Origin: JAJDZL01 sp965220665
GTDB lineage: Bacteria > Pseudomonadota > Gammaproteobacteria > Arenicellales > JAJDZL01
Reading direction: 5' to 3'
Assembly (NCBI GenBank): GCA_965220665.1
Contig: CBDCQQ010000005.1
Location: 2,480,001 to 2,544,000, forward strand
Length of the DNA stretch: 64,000 nucleotides
A program made the position numbers and the translations under genes. The notes under the pieces were generated by a model that did no database searches, was not told where the DNA came from, and saw only the letters and a list, made by a program, of their open reading frames with translations. Positions 18,312 to 27,415 of the stretch are shown here, piece by piece. The stretch's first letter is position 1; the number at the start of each line of letters is the position of its first letter.

Positions 18312-19670
18312 ATGCTGGATACTCTTCGAGACCGAATAACCAGTGCACTTGGTTCACTTCGAGGAAACAAAAAACTCACTGAATCTGTCGTAAACGATTC
18401 GCTGCGGCAGGTTCGACGGGCTCTTTTGGAAGCGGATGTTGCACTGCCGGTTGCACGAGAGTTTATCGAGCAGGTCAAGGTGCGCACCGTCAACGCCGAG
18501 ACACTGGCGAGTCTGACGCCAGCACAGTCAATCATCAGTATTGTGCATGAAGAACTGACTGTACTTCTCGGCGACTCCAATGTTCCAATCAATCAAAGTG
18601 ACGGCGGTCCAACGGTGATTTTGATCGCTGGTCTTCAGGGTTCTGGAAAAACCACAACCGCTGCAAAACTGGCGCGTGTACTCAAAGAAAAAGACAACAA
18701 AAGTGTTTTATTGACTAGCGTGGACATTTACCGCCCTGCGGCAATTGATCAGCTAAAGACACTTTCTGAAACAGTCGGTGTTGAGTTTTGGAATACTGAT
18801 TCCAGTCAGTCACCTCAAGATATCGCCAATGCAGCAGTATCACACGCCCGCAGTTCAGCCATAGACTACGTGATTGTCGACTCGGCCGGTCGGTTGCACG
18901 TCGATCAGGAGATGATGGATGAAATTCAACGCATTCATCGTGCAATATCACCACACGAAACGCTATTTGTTCTCGATGCAATGATCGGACAGGATGCTGT
19001 CAACAGTGCTTCGGCGTTTAACGAAAAGCTGGACCTGACCGGTGTGGTAGTGACCAAGTTGGACAGTGACGCACGCGGTGGCGCACTGATGTCGGTAAGA
19101 CAGATTACTGGAAAACCAGTCAAGTTTATTGGTGTTGGCGAGGGCATTGAAGCGTTGGAGCACTTTCATCCAGATCGAATGGCCTCAAGAATCATCGGTA
19201 TGGGTGATGTACTAACACTCATTGAATCGGTGCAGCAAAAAACCGATCAGGACAAGGCCAAACAACTGGAACAGAAAGTACGTAAAGGTCGTCGACTGGA
19301 CCTCGCAGATTACCGTGACCAGATGCTAATGACGTTGGAAATGGGTGGCATCAGCAGTCTTGCGAAGATGATTCCCGGGCTGTCCTCAAGCAAACTTCCG
19401 GAATTGGGTGGTGCCGATGAAGTTGTGCGCCGCGAAATTGCCATCATCAACTCGATGACGCCGCATGAACGAGAACGGCCGGCGATTATTCGGGCCAGTC
19501 GAAGAGCGAGAATAGCCACCGGTTCGGGTGTTGAAGTTCGCCATGTCAGTCAACTTCTTCGAAAATATGAAAAAATGCAAAAGACGATGAGAAAAATGGC
19601 ACGCCAACAAGGCAAAGGCAAGATGCAGATCCCCGGCATGGAGCAGCTCAAAGATCAATTTCCCATGTAG
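18312..19670 (+). CDS. ffh: Signal recognition particle protein Ffh
   Basis: A 452-aa SRP GTPase that targets nascent membrane proteins. The helical N domain is followed by the G domain with GLQGSGKTTTAAKLA, DSAGRLHVD and TKLDSDARGG. The C-terminal M domain, with methionine-rich helices (QMLMTLEMGG, KMQKTMRKMARQQGKGKMQ), binds 4.5S RNA. No 4.5S RNA gene is seen nearby. The full length is normal. Confidence 0.97.
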   Translation: MLDTLRDRITSALGSLRGNKKLTESVVNDSLRQVRRALLEADVALPVAREFIEQVKVRTVNAETLASLTPAQSIISIVHEELTVLLGDSNVPINQSDGGPTVILIAGLQGSGKTTTAAKLARVLKEKDNKSVLLTSVDIYRPAAIDQLKTLSETVGVEFWNTDSSQSPQDIANAAVSHARSSAIDYVIVDSAGRLHVDQEMMDEIQRIHRAISPHETLFVLDAMIGQDAVNSASAFNEKLDLTGVVVTKLDSDARGGALMSVRQITGKPVKFIGVGEGIEALEHFHPDRMASRIIGMGDVLTLIESVQQKTDQDKAKQLEQKVRKGRRLDLADYRDQMLMTLEMGGISSLAKMIPGLSSSKLPELGGADEVVRREIAIINSMTPHERERPAIIRASRRARIATGSGVEVRHVSQLLRKYEKMQKTMRKMARQQGKGKMQIPGMEQLKDQFPM

Positions 19671-19678
19671 ATGCCATT

Positions 19679-20785
19679 TTGTCTGATCCTAAATCCCAGC
19701 GTCAAATCGCCGTCGAGATTGACTCGGCGACTAAAATTTTTGAGAGTGAAACGAGTTCTGTTACAGCGCTCGACAATGTTAGCCTGAAAATTCGTGAGAA
19801 TGAGTTCTTTACACTGCTTGGTCCATCTGGATGCGGTAAAACAACACTACTGCGTCTGATTGCCGGATTTGAGCATCCTACTGACGGTCGCATTCGACTT
19901 TATCAGGAAGACATCACGTTTTTACCGCCGTACACTCGACCGGTGAACACAGTCTTTCAAAACTACGCCCTGTTCCCACACATGACAGTTCGCCAGAACG
20001 TAAGTTTTGGACTGGAGATGCTTAAACGTCCCAAGGACGAAATCGCGAAAACAGTGGACGAAGTGCTCAATCTGGTCCGAATGGAAGAATTGGGCGACCG
20101 TCAAACCAGCGATATTTCAGGCGGTCAGCAGCAGCGGGTTGCATTAGCACGTGCACTAGCGCCCAAACCCAAAGTACTCCTTCTAGATGAATCACTTTCT
20201 GCGTTGGACTACAAGCTGCGCCAGGATATGCAGATTGAATTGAAGCGACTGCAGCATGAAACGGGAATCACTTTTGTGTTTGTAACGCATGACCAGGAAG
20301 AGGCACTTACGATGTCGGACCGAATGGCGGTAATCAACGAAGGTCGTGTTCTACAGGTTGGCACACCAAGTGAGATTTACAATTTTCCGACTGAACGATT
20401 TGTTGCGGAGTTCATCGGAGATTCAAATTTTTTGGAAGGTCAAATTACAGAACAGAATGAAACACATGTACGAGTGCAGTTTTCTCCGGCCAGTGCAGTT
20501 GACCTCCCATCAGGTCAGACATTTTTGTCGACCAATAAAGTAACCATAGCAGTCCGTCCAGAACAGGCTACCTTAACTTCCGCGACTGAACAGGGAACAT
20601 TGCAGGGCGTCGTCAAAAGCATGGTCTATTTTGGTACTCACACACACTACGTGATTGAACTGGATAGCGGAGATGAATTCACGGTTCACTTGCAAAACTT
20701 ACGCGGTCATGAGCTTCACTACGAAAATGGCAGTCGTATTGGGGTGAAACTAGACCCCGCAGCCATGCAAATTCTAAAGGACTGA
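19679..20785 (+). CDS. potA: Spermidine/putrescine ABC transporter ATPase PotA
   Basis: A 368-aa ATPase of the polyamine importer. Walker A GPSGCGKTTLLRLIAGF, signature SGGQQQRVALARALA and Walker B VLLLDESLSALD are all present, with a C-terminal TOBE-type regulatory domain. The start is TTG at 19679, since no in-frame ATG is nearby. It lies 8 bp after ffh and 1 bp before potB. Confidence 0.93.
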   Translation: MSDPKSQRQIAVEIDSATKIFESETSSVTALDNVSLKIRENEFFTLLGPSGCGKTTLLRLIAGFEHPTDGRIRLYQEDITFLPPYTRPVNTVFQNYALFPHMTVRQNVSFGLEMLKRPKDEIAKTVDEVLNLVRMEELGDRQTSDISGGQQQRVALARALAPKPKVLLLDESLSALDYKLRQDMQIELKRLQHETGITFVFVTHDQEEALTMSDRMAVINEGRVLQVGTPSEIYNFPTERFVAEFIGDSNFLEGQITEQNETHVRVQFSPASAVDLPSGQTFLSTNKVTIAVRPEQATLTSATEQGTLQGVVKSMVYFGTHTHYVIELDSGDEFTVHLQNLRGHELHYENGSRIGVKLDPAAMQILKD

Positions 20786-20786
20786 C

Positions 20787-21734
20787 GTGCCGAATTCAGC
20801 TGCTGAAGTTAGGAGCTCAAACAAAGGGCTTCATGAGCAGTCTGAGGCTGCAAGTCGCAAGAAGGAGGTTCGCAACAATCTGCTGCTTTGCACTCCAGCG
20901 CTGATCGTTCTCATACTCGCGGCAGCCGGACCCTTATTGATTGTTCTGATTTATACCTTTCTCAAGGCTGGACCTTATGGTGGCGTGATATGGGAATGGT
21001 CATGGGATGGCTGGTTTCAAGTCTTTCTGAAAAAGGACATTTTCGATGGCACCGTATCCATCGCGGATGCACACATCTCAATCTTTTGGCGCTCAGTCAA
21101 GCTTTCTGTCCAGTCCACATTAGCAGCTTTGATCTTAGGGTTCCCAACTGCATACTTCATAGCCACACGTTCTCCCAAAACGCGAAATCTTTGGTTGTTT
21201 TTGATCACCATTCCATTTTGGACGAATTTGTTGATCCGAACATTTGCGATCATGCAGGTGATTCGCGACCAGGGCATCATCAATACTTTGCTGATTAATT
21301 TCGGAATTATCGACTCGCCAATTGAGATGTTGTACACCGAATTTTCCATCATGCTCGGCATGGCCTACGTTTATTTGCCACTCATGGTTTTGCCGCTCTA
21401 TGCGAGTATTGAGAAGCTTGATTTCCGACTAATCGAAGCTGCCTACGATCTATACGCGACGCGAATTTTTGTTCTGTGGCGAATCATTATTCCACTGGTA
21501 AAGCCCGGAATAATTGCAGGCTCTATCTTGGTGTTTATCCCATCGCTCGGTGCATACGTTACACCGCGGGTGTTGGGTGGGGGTAAGAACCTGATGCTCG
21601 GCAACCTTATCGAACTGCAATTCGGACAGGGTAGAAACTGGCCTCTGGGAGCAGCACTATCGATCACTTTACTAGTGATTGTTATGGTCTCGCTACTGGT
21701 GTATGTGCAAAACCTGCAGCGAAAACCGGATTGA
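20787..21734 (+). CDS. potB: Polyamine ABC transporter permease PotB
   Basis: A 315-aa inner-membrane permease with about six membrane segments. The cytoplasmic coupling loop that contacts PotA is seen in IEAAYDLYATRIFVLWRIIIPLVKPGI, the EAA motif of importer permeases. It overlaps potC by 4 bp and is part of potABC. The start GTG 20787 leaves a charged N-terminal tail of about 30 residues before the first membrane helix. Confidence 0.92.
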   Translation: MPNSAAEVRSSNKGLHEQSEAASRKKEVRNNLLLCTPALIVLILAAAGPLLIVLIYTFLKAGPYGGVIWEWSWDGWFQVFLKKDIFDGTVSIADAHISIFWRSVKLSVQSTLAALILGFPTAYFIATRSPKTRNLWLFLITIPFWTNLLIRTFAIMQVIRDQGIINTLLINFGIIDSPIEMLYTEFSIMLGMAYVYLPLMVLPLYASIEKLDFRLIEAAYDLYATRIFVLWRIIIPLVKPGIIAGSILVFIPSLGAYVTPRVLGGGKNLMLGNLIELQFGQGRNWPLGAALSITLLVIVMVSLLVYVQNLQRKPD

Positions 21735-22549
21735 TTATGCTTGCAGCAAAAAATCGAAACCGCGAATTTTCCGTGCGCTATCTGCCTGGATTTTCTTCTA
21801 TGGCGGTCTTGTGCTTTGTCCTGCTATATGCACCGATCGTTGCTTTGGTTGTCTATTCGTTCAACTCGGGAACCAATATTGCTCTTTGGGAGGGTTTTTC
21901 TCTGCAATGGTATGTTATCGCTTGGGAAAATGAACTGGTACAGGAAGTAACGTTCCGATCTCTGATTGTGGCGAGTATCGCATCAGCTACAGCAACAGTC
22001 TTGGCCACCATGGCTGCGCTGGGAACGACTCGAACCCGAAATTACCGAGGACAAATGGTGATTTATGCAGTCATCAACCAACCATTGATGGTACCTGAAA
22101 TCGTTACCGGTGTCGCACTATTGATCTTCTTTGCAATTATCAAGGCAGCGACCGGTTATCACGGATTAACCTACCTTGTCGCTGCTCATACTGCATTTTG
22201 CATCCCATTTGCCTATATGCCGATTCGGGCGCGACTCGAAGGTATGGACGACATACTCGAAACGGCTGCACAGGATTTGTATGCGACACCCGTTCAGACC
22301 CTTCGAAGAATAACATTACCACTCTTATGGCCGGGAATTCTGGCAGGGCTGATGCTTGCGTTTGTCATTTCACTTGACGATGTGGTGATTACTGAACTTG
22401 TCAAGTCTGCTGGTCAGGATACACTGCCAACTTATATGCTCGGACAACTGCGGCGTGGTATCACACCGGAAGTCAACGCAATCTCCAGCGCTTTGTTGGG
22501 TGTTTCAGTTCTGTTGGTTTCAATTTTTTTCATACTTCGAACACGTTAA
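21731..22549 (+). CDS. potC: Polyamine ABC transporter permease PotC
   Basis: A 272-aa permease partner of PotB, with six predicted membrane segments and the EAA loop ETAAQDLYATPVQTLRRITLPLLW. It ends RTR twelve bases before the left end of an insertion sequence, which separates it from potD. The C-terminus looks complete, so the insertion lies between genes rather than in potC. Confidence 0.92.
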   Translation: MIMLAAKNRNREFSVRYLPGFSSMAVLCFVLLYAPIVALVVYSFNSGTNIALWEGFSLQWYVIAWENELVQEVTFRSLIVASIASATATVLATMAALGTTRTRNYRGQMVIYAVINQPLMVPEIVTGVALLIFFAIIKAATGYHGLTYLVAAHTAFCIPFAYMPIRARLEGMDDILETAAQDLYATPVQTLRRITLPLLWPGILAGLMLAFVISLDDVVITELVKSAGQDTLPTYMLGQLRRGITPEVNAISSALLGVSVLLVSIFFILRTR

Positions 22550-22560
22550 TGGTATAGTCT

Positions 22561-22576
22561 CAGACATCCTGACCCC
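22561..22576. repeat. Terminal inverted repeat, left
   Basis: CAGACATCCTGACCCC is the exact reverse complement of 25030-25045. It is flanked outside by the target duplication AGTCT. Confidence 0.93.
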
Positions 22577-22622
22577 CAGCCAATTTCGAAGTGTACATGA
22601 TTGCTGATTTGCGGGGTTGAAA

Positions 22623-24872
22623 TCAGTCTGCCGCCAGTTCGTAAACGAGTTTCAGATTCGTTCCGGGATACACAGTTTCAGTCGCTGTCAATTCATCAAG
22701 CAGGGGTATCAGAGCCCGGTCTACGCAATTGCTGCCCAAGCCAAGAATCTGTACTTTCAGCAGCCCTTTGTCGTGATCTGGAATAATGTTCGCATCGGCA
22801 TCAAACAACCGCTGCAGGGCCTTTCTCGGATTGGTTTTTTTACCCTGTGCACCGGCGACAGCCGGAATCATGCGGGTTTCCGCCCGATAGGCGATCATGC
22901 GAATGATGTCGATAAACAGCCGCTGTGATTTCGGCAGCACCTCAAGGCGCTCAGATGCTTCAAGCTGTCCAGCAAGGATGTGCTTGTCGGTCGCGTTTTT
23001 CTCAATGCGCACCTTCTCATGCTCGGCTTCAAGCTGCTCAATGTGCTCAGCGAGTTGCGCACACTGGTGTGCTTTGGCATCATCTTTGGCGAGTTTCGCG
23101 ATTCGATTGCGCATCGTCGTGATGCGCCCCCACAGCTTGTTGACCTGCTTTTCAAGATTGCGCCTGCGTGGATTGACCACAACCGTGTCATCGTCCATCG
23201 GTGCCAATGCATGCGAGGTCAATGCGTCAACACTGAACTGATCGCGCATGTACTTGAAGAAATTCTCCTGCGACCAGCGCGAAAACATCAACGATGCCAC
23301 CTGTTCAGTTGACAGCGTCGGATGGGTCGTGACAATCGCAACCTCGCGTCCACTGTCGAGCCGGCGCCGGATCTGGCGCACCGACAGGTCTTTGTCCAGC
23401 ACGATGGATTTCTCAGCGAGCATCACCGTCTGTTGGTGACTCTGAGCCGGGCCATAGACCGTCACAACACTTTCGCAGTAATCCGCACCGTCCCACGCAG
23501 GTGCCTTGAAGTTCTTGTGCCAGTTCACACACGCAATGCCCTTGCGCGCCAGTCTGCGCATCATCTTCGGACTCCATCCCTCGCGATCAAACACCAAGGT
23601 CACCCAGGGCGCTTCGGTGCTGGCAGTGTCGGTCAAATCCGGCGCCTCGTCAGTCACTGCACCGATCGCCTGCAGTTCTTTGACCACAACGTGTTCCAGC
23701 GCCTTGACCATCCCGGGATCGTAATCCTGATGCAGACAAAGCAGTGGCTGGCCACCAAGCGTATTGACCCAGTAACTCGCAGCCGCAGGCAGACACAGTT
23801 TCTGGCGCGAAATGAACTTCTTCGCCAATCTGCCTTGACCACTGTAGACTTTCGTATGCCCGTCAACCAGCAACACCGCATCGTATTGACAGTCTTGCAG
23901 CAGCCATCGCTTCGACAGCGTCTGCTGCCACAGCAAAACCCGCTCAAAGTCTTTGCTGAACAAACGGATTTTGCTGCGCAGCGTTTTCACCTCAGGACAG
24001 CGGTCAAGTCCAAGAATCTGCCCCCATTCGCCCGGTGCGTCATAGCGCAGCTGTTCCGGATTCGATACCCGTGCCATCGCGATCAATGCCAGAAACGTTA
24101 ACAACGACTGCGCACTGTAATAGCCGTTGGGCAATTGTATCGGTGCGGTATCGATGCCCTGTTCAATCAACATCGGCAAAGCACTGAGCACGCCGCCTCT
24201 TTGAACACTGTGAGCCGATTGATCAAAACTCGGCGCCGCCGCGTGTGGCGACCCGCTTGTCATCGCCAGCGTGCGACCGACAACATCGGTTGTCGCCCGC
24301 CCCATCGAAGCGTTGCGGTCGCGCACATTGCGCGCGCTGCGCTGGAGCGCTTTCGACTCGTCTGCACACGCGGTTGCAGATGCCGCAGATTCGATCTCAG
24401 CAACCGCAGGCTGTTTCGGCTGCCGCTTGTGCTTCGCAATCCGCCCGGCGCGGATGTGATAGGTCAGCGTGGCCACCGCAATGCCGATCTTCTGTGCCGT
24501 CTTGCTGGCACTGAAACCCTGGGCCAGCAGCGCTTCGGCTTCGTACTTGGTCTGGGCATCAATTGCAGTGCATCGTTTTTCCTTGCGCGGCATGAAAAAT
24601 CCCGCACTGCCATGTTTGCGGTAGGTTTTGCAGTGTCCCATCAGCATGGCTCTTGAGATGCCCATCGCTTCGGTGATTCTGTTTGCCGGCAGACGACAGT
24701 CGACCCGCAATTCTGCAACGGTCAGGGCGCGCGTCTGTGCGTCGTTTGCATCGTGGCTTTTGAACGGCATCAGGTTGGAGAAGTAGGTCACCTTGTCATC
24801 TTCGAAGCTGACAGAGAAGCCGTTTGCGATCGGGGTGGTTTCCGGGGGGGTGATTGGGATGTTCAGTTGCAT
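22623..24872 (-). CDS. DDE transposase of uncertain IS family
   Basis: A 749-aa transposase, the only gene of the element. Two N-terminal helix-turn-helix segments are seen: LPANRITEAMGISRAMLMG and a second around FSASKTAQKIGIAVATLTYH. A DDE core is suggested by LLVDGHTKVYSG, VTLVFDREGWSPKMMRR and RWSQENFFKYMRDQF, the last resembling the IS4-type Y-x2-R/W-x3-E-x6-K region. Charged coiled-coil stretches follow. I could not name the family with confidence. The frame is intact. Confidence 0.85.
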   Translation of the reverse strand: MQLNIPITPPETTPIANGFSVSFEDDKVTYFSNLMPFKSHDANDAQTRALTVAELRVDCRLPANRITEAMGISRAMLMGHCKTYRKHGSAGFFMPRKEKRCTAIDAQTKYEAEALLAQGFSASKTAQKIGIAVATLTYHIRAGRIAKHKRQPKQPAVAEIESAASATACADESKALQRSARNVRDRNASMGRATTDVVGRTLAMTSGSPHAAAPSFDQSAHSVQRGGVLSALPMLIEQGIDTAPIQLPNGYYSAQSLLTFLALIAMARVSNPEQLRYDAPGEWGQILGLDRCPEVKTLRSKIRLFSKDFERVLLWQQTLSKRWLLQDCQYDAVLLVDGHTKVYSGQGRLAKKFISRQKLCLPAAASYWVNTLGGQPLLCLHQDYDPGMVKALEHVVVKELQAIGAVTDEAPDLTDTASTEAPWVTLVFDREGWSPKMMRRLARKGIACVNWHKNFKAPAWDGADYCESVVTVYGPAQSHQQTVMLAEKSIVLDKDLSVRQIRRRLDSGREVAIVTTHPTLSTEQVASLMFSRWSQENFFKYMRDQFSVDALTSHALAPMDDDTVVVNPRRRNLEKQVNKLWGRITTMRNRIAKLAKDDAKAHQCAQLAEHIEQLEAEHEKVRIEKNATDKHILAGQLEASERLEVLPKSQRLFIDIIRMIAYRAETRMIPAVAGAQGKKTNPRKALQRLFDADANIIPDHDKGLLKVQILGLGSNCVDRALIPLLDELTATETVYPGTNLKLVYELAAD

Positions 24873-25029
24873 TCTGGATTCCTGGAGTGTTGCTCAAAAC
24901 CTTATTTATGTACATATTAATGTTAGCAGAAGACAAATCCAAATGCAAGCCAAATTTGGAGATAAATGACAAAATTATGACGATTATTCAACACCTTAAT
25001 AAGATCGACTGATACAATCATCGGGCTAA

Positions 25030-25045
25030 GGGGTCAGGATGTCTG
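25030..25045. repeat. Terminal inverted repeat, right
   Basis: Exact reverse complement of the left repeat 22561-22576, followed by the target duplication AGTCT (25046-25050). Confidence 0.93.
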
Positions 25046-25209
25046 AGTCTTGCCTTCGGGTGAGTGAGTGCCACCTGAAGTACCGGATCGGGGTTTGACG
25101 GTTAACCAGTCATTAGTTTCAATCAACACGACTGTGAGTCGAACTCGGACAAGTGATTAGAAATCTCTTTCTACCTAATTTATTTTGATTTTCGTAAGGA
25201 GACAGTACG

Positions 25210-26244
25210 ATGAGAAATTATTTGGTTAAATGTCTGATTGCAATCGTCGCTCTGATGTTTTCTGCATCTGTTTTCGCGGCCGGCGAACTGCACATTTACA
25301 ACTGGGGTGACTACACTTCGCCAGAGTTAGTCGAAAAATTCGAACAGGAGTATGACGTTAAAGTTACACTCACCGACTACGACTCCAATGAAACTGCGTT
25401 GGCAAAAATTCGTCCCGGTGGTCACGGTTTTGACATCGTGGTGCCAACTTCAACACACGTTCCCATTTGGATTGAGGAAGGTCTCTTGCTGGAGACGCGT
25501 CCCGACCAGATGGATAACTTCCAGCATGTGATGGAATCCGCCAGAAATCCTGATTTTGATCCTGGACGACGCTATACCGTTCCCTGGGTTTGGGGAAGCA
25601 CTGGAATTTCTGTCAACACCGCCGAATACGATGGTGACATCAACACTTCGAAGATATTGTTTGACCCACCGGAATCACTGATGGGCAAGATAAATGTTGT
25701 CCCCGAAATGGGTGATGTCGTTCACATGGCAATCTTTTATGAAGGCGGCGATGTGTGTACCGATGATAAGGAAGTTCTAAAGCGCGTTCGAGACTTATTG
25801 GTAGCTGCCAAGGCGAGTTGGAAGTCTCTGGACTATGGGACCAAGGAAAAGCTTGTAAGTGGTGACGTTGCTGTTTCAATGAACTGGAATGGATACAGCA
25901 TGCGTGCCCGAAGTGAGAAACCCGAAGTTCACTATGGATATCCGATAGAAGGCTACCCACTTTGGATGGACAATGTTGCAGTCCTCAAAGATGCCAACAA
26001 TGTTGAAAATGCAAAAATGTTCCAAAACTTTCTGATGGCTCCAGAAAATGCCGCACTAGTGTCGAATTTCGCCAACTATGCAAATGCTATTATGGGGTCT
26101 GATGCGTACATGAACGAAGAGCTGCGTGAAGCGCCAGAAGTCATGATTCCTGAGCAGTTTCAGGCTAGCGGTCGATTTATTCCACCGTGTTCGCCCGAAG
26201 TTCAGAGCTTGTATACTGCTATTTGGACAGAACTGCAGAAATAG
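25210..26244 (+). CDS. potD: Periplasmic spermidine/putrescine-binding protein
   Basis: A 344-aa solute-binding protein of the PotD/PotF family with a Sec signal ending ASVFA-AGEL near residue 23. The mature protein starts ELHIYNWGDYTSPELVEKFE, the hallmark of the family. An AAGGAG ribosome site lies 9 nt before the ATG. It is the receptor for PotABC encoded upstream, but an insertion sequence now sits between them. Transcription must cross the element or start in the 160 bp before potD. A strong terminator follows. Confidence 0.93.
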   Translation: MRNYLVKCLIAIVALMFSASVFAAGELHIYNWGDYTSPELVEKFEQEYDVKVTLTDYDSNETALAKIRPGGHGFDIVVPTSTHVPIWIEEGLLLETRPDQMDNFQHVMESARNPDFDPGRRYTVPWVWGSTGISVNTAEYDGDINTSKILFDPPESLMGKINVVPEMGDVVHMAIFYEGGDVCTDDKEVLKRVRDLLVAAKASWKSLDYGTKEKLVSGDVAVSMNWNGYSMRARSEKPEVHYGYPIEGYPLWMDNVAVLKDANNVENAKMFQNFLMAPENAALVSNFANYANAIMGSDAYMNEELREAPEVMIPEQFQASGRFIPPCSPEVQSLYTAIWTELQK

Positions 26245-26256
26245 AAGAAATTTGGG

Positions 26257-26302
26257 AAAGCCGTATTGAGTTGCAGATTTGCAGTTCGATACGGCTTTTT
26301 TT
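26257..26302 (+). terminator. Rho-independent terminator after potD
   Basis: The arms AAAGCCGTAT (26257-26266) and ATACGGCTTT (26289-26298) pair perfectly over 10 bp and are followed by a T run. It closes the pot operon before the amidohydrolase gene. Confidence 0.88.
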
Positions 26303-26350
26303 CATACTAACATCCGAAAAACATTCGTGTAACTACTTGGAAGTGAAGAG

Positions 26351-27385
26351 ATGAAAACAGTATCCAGTGAACAGCACCGACTGCATTTTCCGAAGAGTGA
26401 GCTTTATGGCGGTGAGCTCGTTCGACCATTTGAGTGCCCGGAGCGATGGGACTACATTGTCGAGCAGTTGCGCAGTCGTGGGTATACCGAGTTTCTGGAG
26501 CCTGAGGAGTTTGACATCGAACTGGTTCAGCGCGTACATACACCAGATTTTCTTGAGTTTCTTGCAACCGCTTGGGACGAGTGGAAAAATGAGGGTATGA
26601 ACGGTGAAGCCATTCCAACCTGTTTTCCAGCACGGCGCATGCACAATGATCGGGTGCCAAATCATATCGATGGCAAACTTGGTTACTATTCAATGGCTAT
26701 TGAGACTGCGATTATGTCAGGCACGTGGATTGCGGCACAGTCGGCTGCTGCTTGCGCGACAACTGCGCAGAAATTGGTGTCAAACGACAGGGTGGCGTTC
26801 GCTTTATGCCGTCCACCTGGCCATCATGCCGGAATCAACATGTACGGTGGGTATTGTTTCATGAATAACGCCGCAATTGCCGCACAGGGGTTCTTGAATG
26901 ATGGTGCTCGTCGCGTTGCACTTCTAGATGTCGATTTTCATCATGGAAATGGTTCTCAGGATATTTTCTATCAGCGCGAGGATGTACTTTACCTGTCTTT
27001 GCATGGCCAGCCCGAAGACGCGTTCCCACATTTTTTGGGGTACACAGATGAAACAGGTGAAGGCGTAGGAGAAGGATTCAATGTGAACTATCCAATGCCA
27101 CCTGGTACGGAATTTGATGTCTGGTTCGCTGCGATGAATGATGCCTGCAGGCGTATTCAGGAGTATTCACCTGACGTACTGGTCGTATCACTGGGTGTTG
27201 ATACATTCAAGGATGATCCGATCAGTTTTTTTAAACTCGCAAGTGAAGACTTCACACGTTATGGTGATACATTGGGCCGACTGAATATTCCGACCTTGTT
27301 CGTTATGGAGGGAGGATATGCGGTATCCGAAATTGGCGTGAATACCGTGAACGTACTGGACGGCTTTTTCTCATCATTCAATTAA
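26351..27385 (+). CDS. Acetylpolyamine amidohydrolase / class II-type histone-deacetylase family protein
   Basis: A 344-aa zinc hydrolase of the arginase-deacetylase fold. The active-site histidine pair is in RPPGHHAGINMYGGYCFMNN. The zinc ligands lie in LLDVDFHHGNGSQDIFY, with a further Asp in VVSLGVDTFKDDP. The C-terminal GGYAVSEIGVN fits the family. Placement just after the polyamine transporter supports acetylpolyamines as substrate, but that is inference; other acyl-amine substrates are possible. The ATG is 48 bp downstream of the potD terminator. Confidence 0.8.
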   Translation: MKTVSSEQHRLHFPKSELYGGELVRPFECPERWDYIVEQLRSRGYTEFLEPEEFDIELVQRVHTPDFLEFLATAWDEWKNEGMNGEAIPTCFPARRMHNDRVPNHIDGKLGYYSMAIETAIMSGTWIAAQSAAACATTAQKLVSNDRVAFALCRPPGHHAGINMYGGYCFMNNAAIAAQGFLNDGARRVALLDVDFHHGNGSQDIFYQREDVLYLSLHGQPEDAFPHFLGYTDETGEGVGEGFNVNYPMPPGTEFDVWFAAMNDACRRIQEYSPDVLVVSLGVDTFKDDPISFFKLASEDFTRYGDTLGRLNIPTLFVMEGGYAVSEIGVNTVNVLDGFFSSFN

Positions 27386-27415
27386 CGGCTCTTTGACGCA
27401 ACGGAGTTTCTGAAA

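Larger units (their letters stand above)
22556..25050 (-). mobile_element. Intact insertion sequence between potC and potD
   Basis: The element spans 22561-25045 (2,485 bp). It has perfect 16-bp terminal inverted repeats, CAGACATCCTGACCCC at 22561-22576 and its reverse complement at 25030-25045. The 5-bp target duplication AGTCT lies at 22556-22560 and 25046-25050. It encodes one transposase. Clean ends and duplication suggest a fairly recent insertion. Confidence 0.93.

Noticed and set aside
22897..24656. Long plus-strand frames opposite the second transposase
   Set aside because: Composition-driven antisense frames; the minus-strand protein has clear HTH and DDE patterns.
26257..26302. Regulatory riboswitch between potD and the amidohydrolase gene
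   Set aside because: The structure is a simple perfect stem with a T run, a normal terminator.
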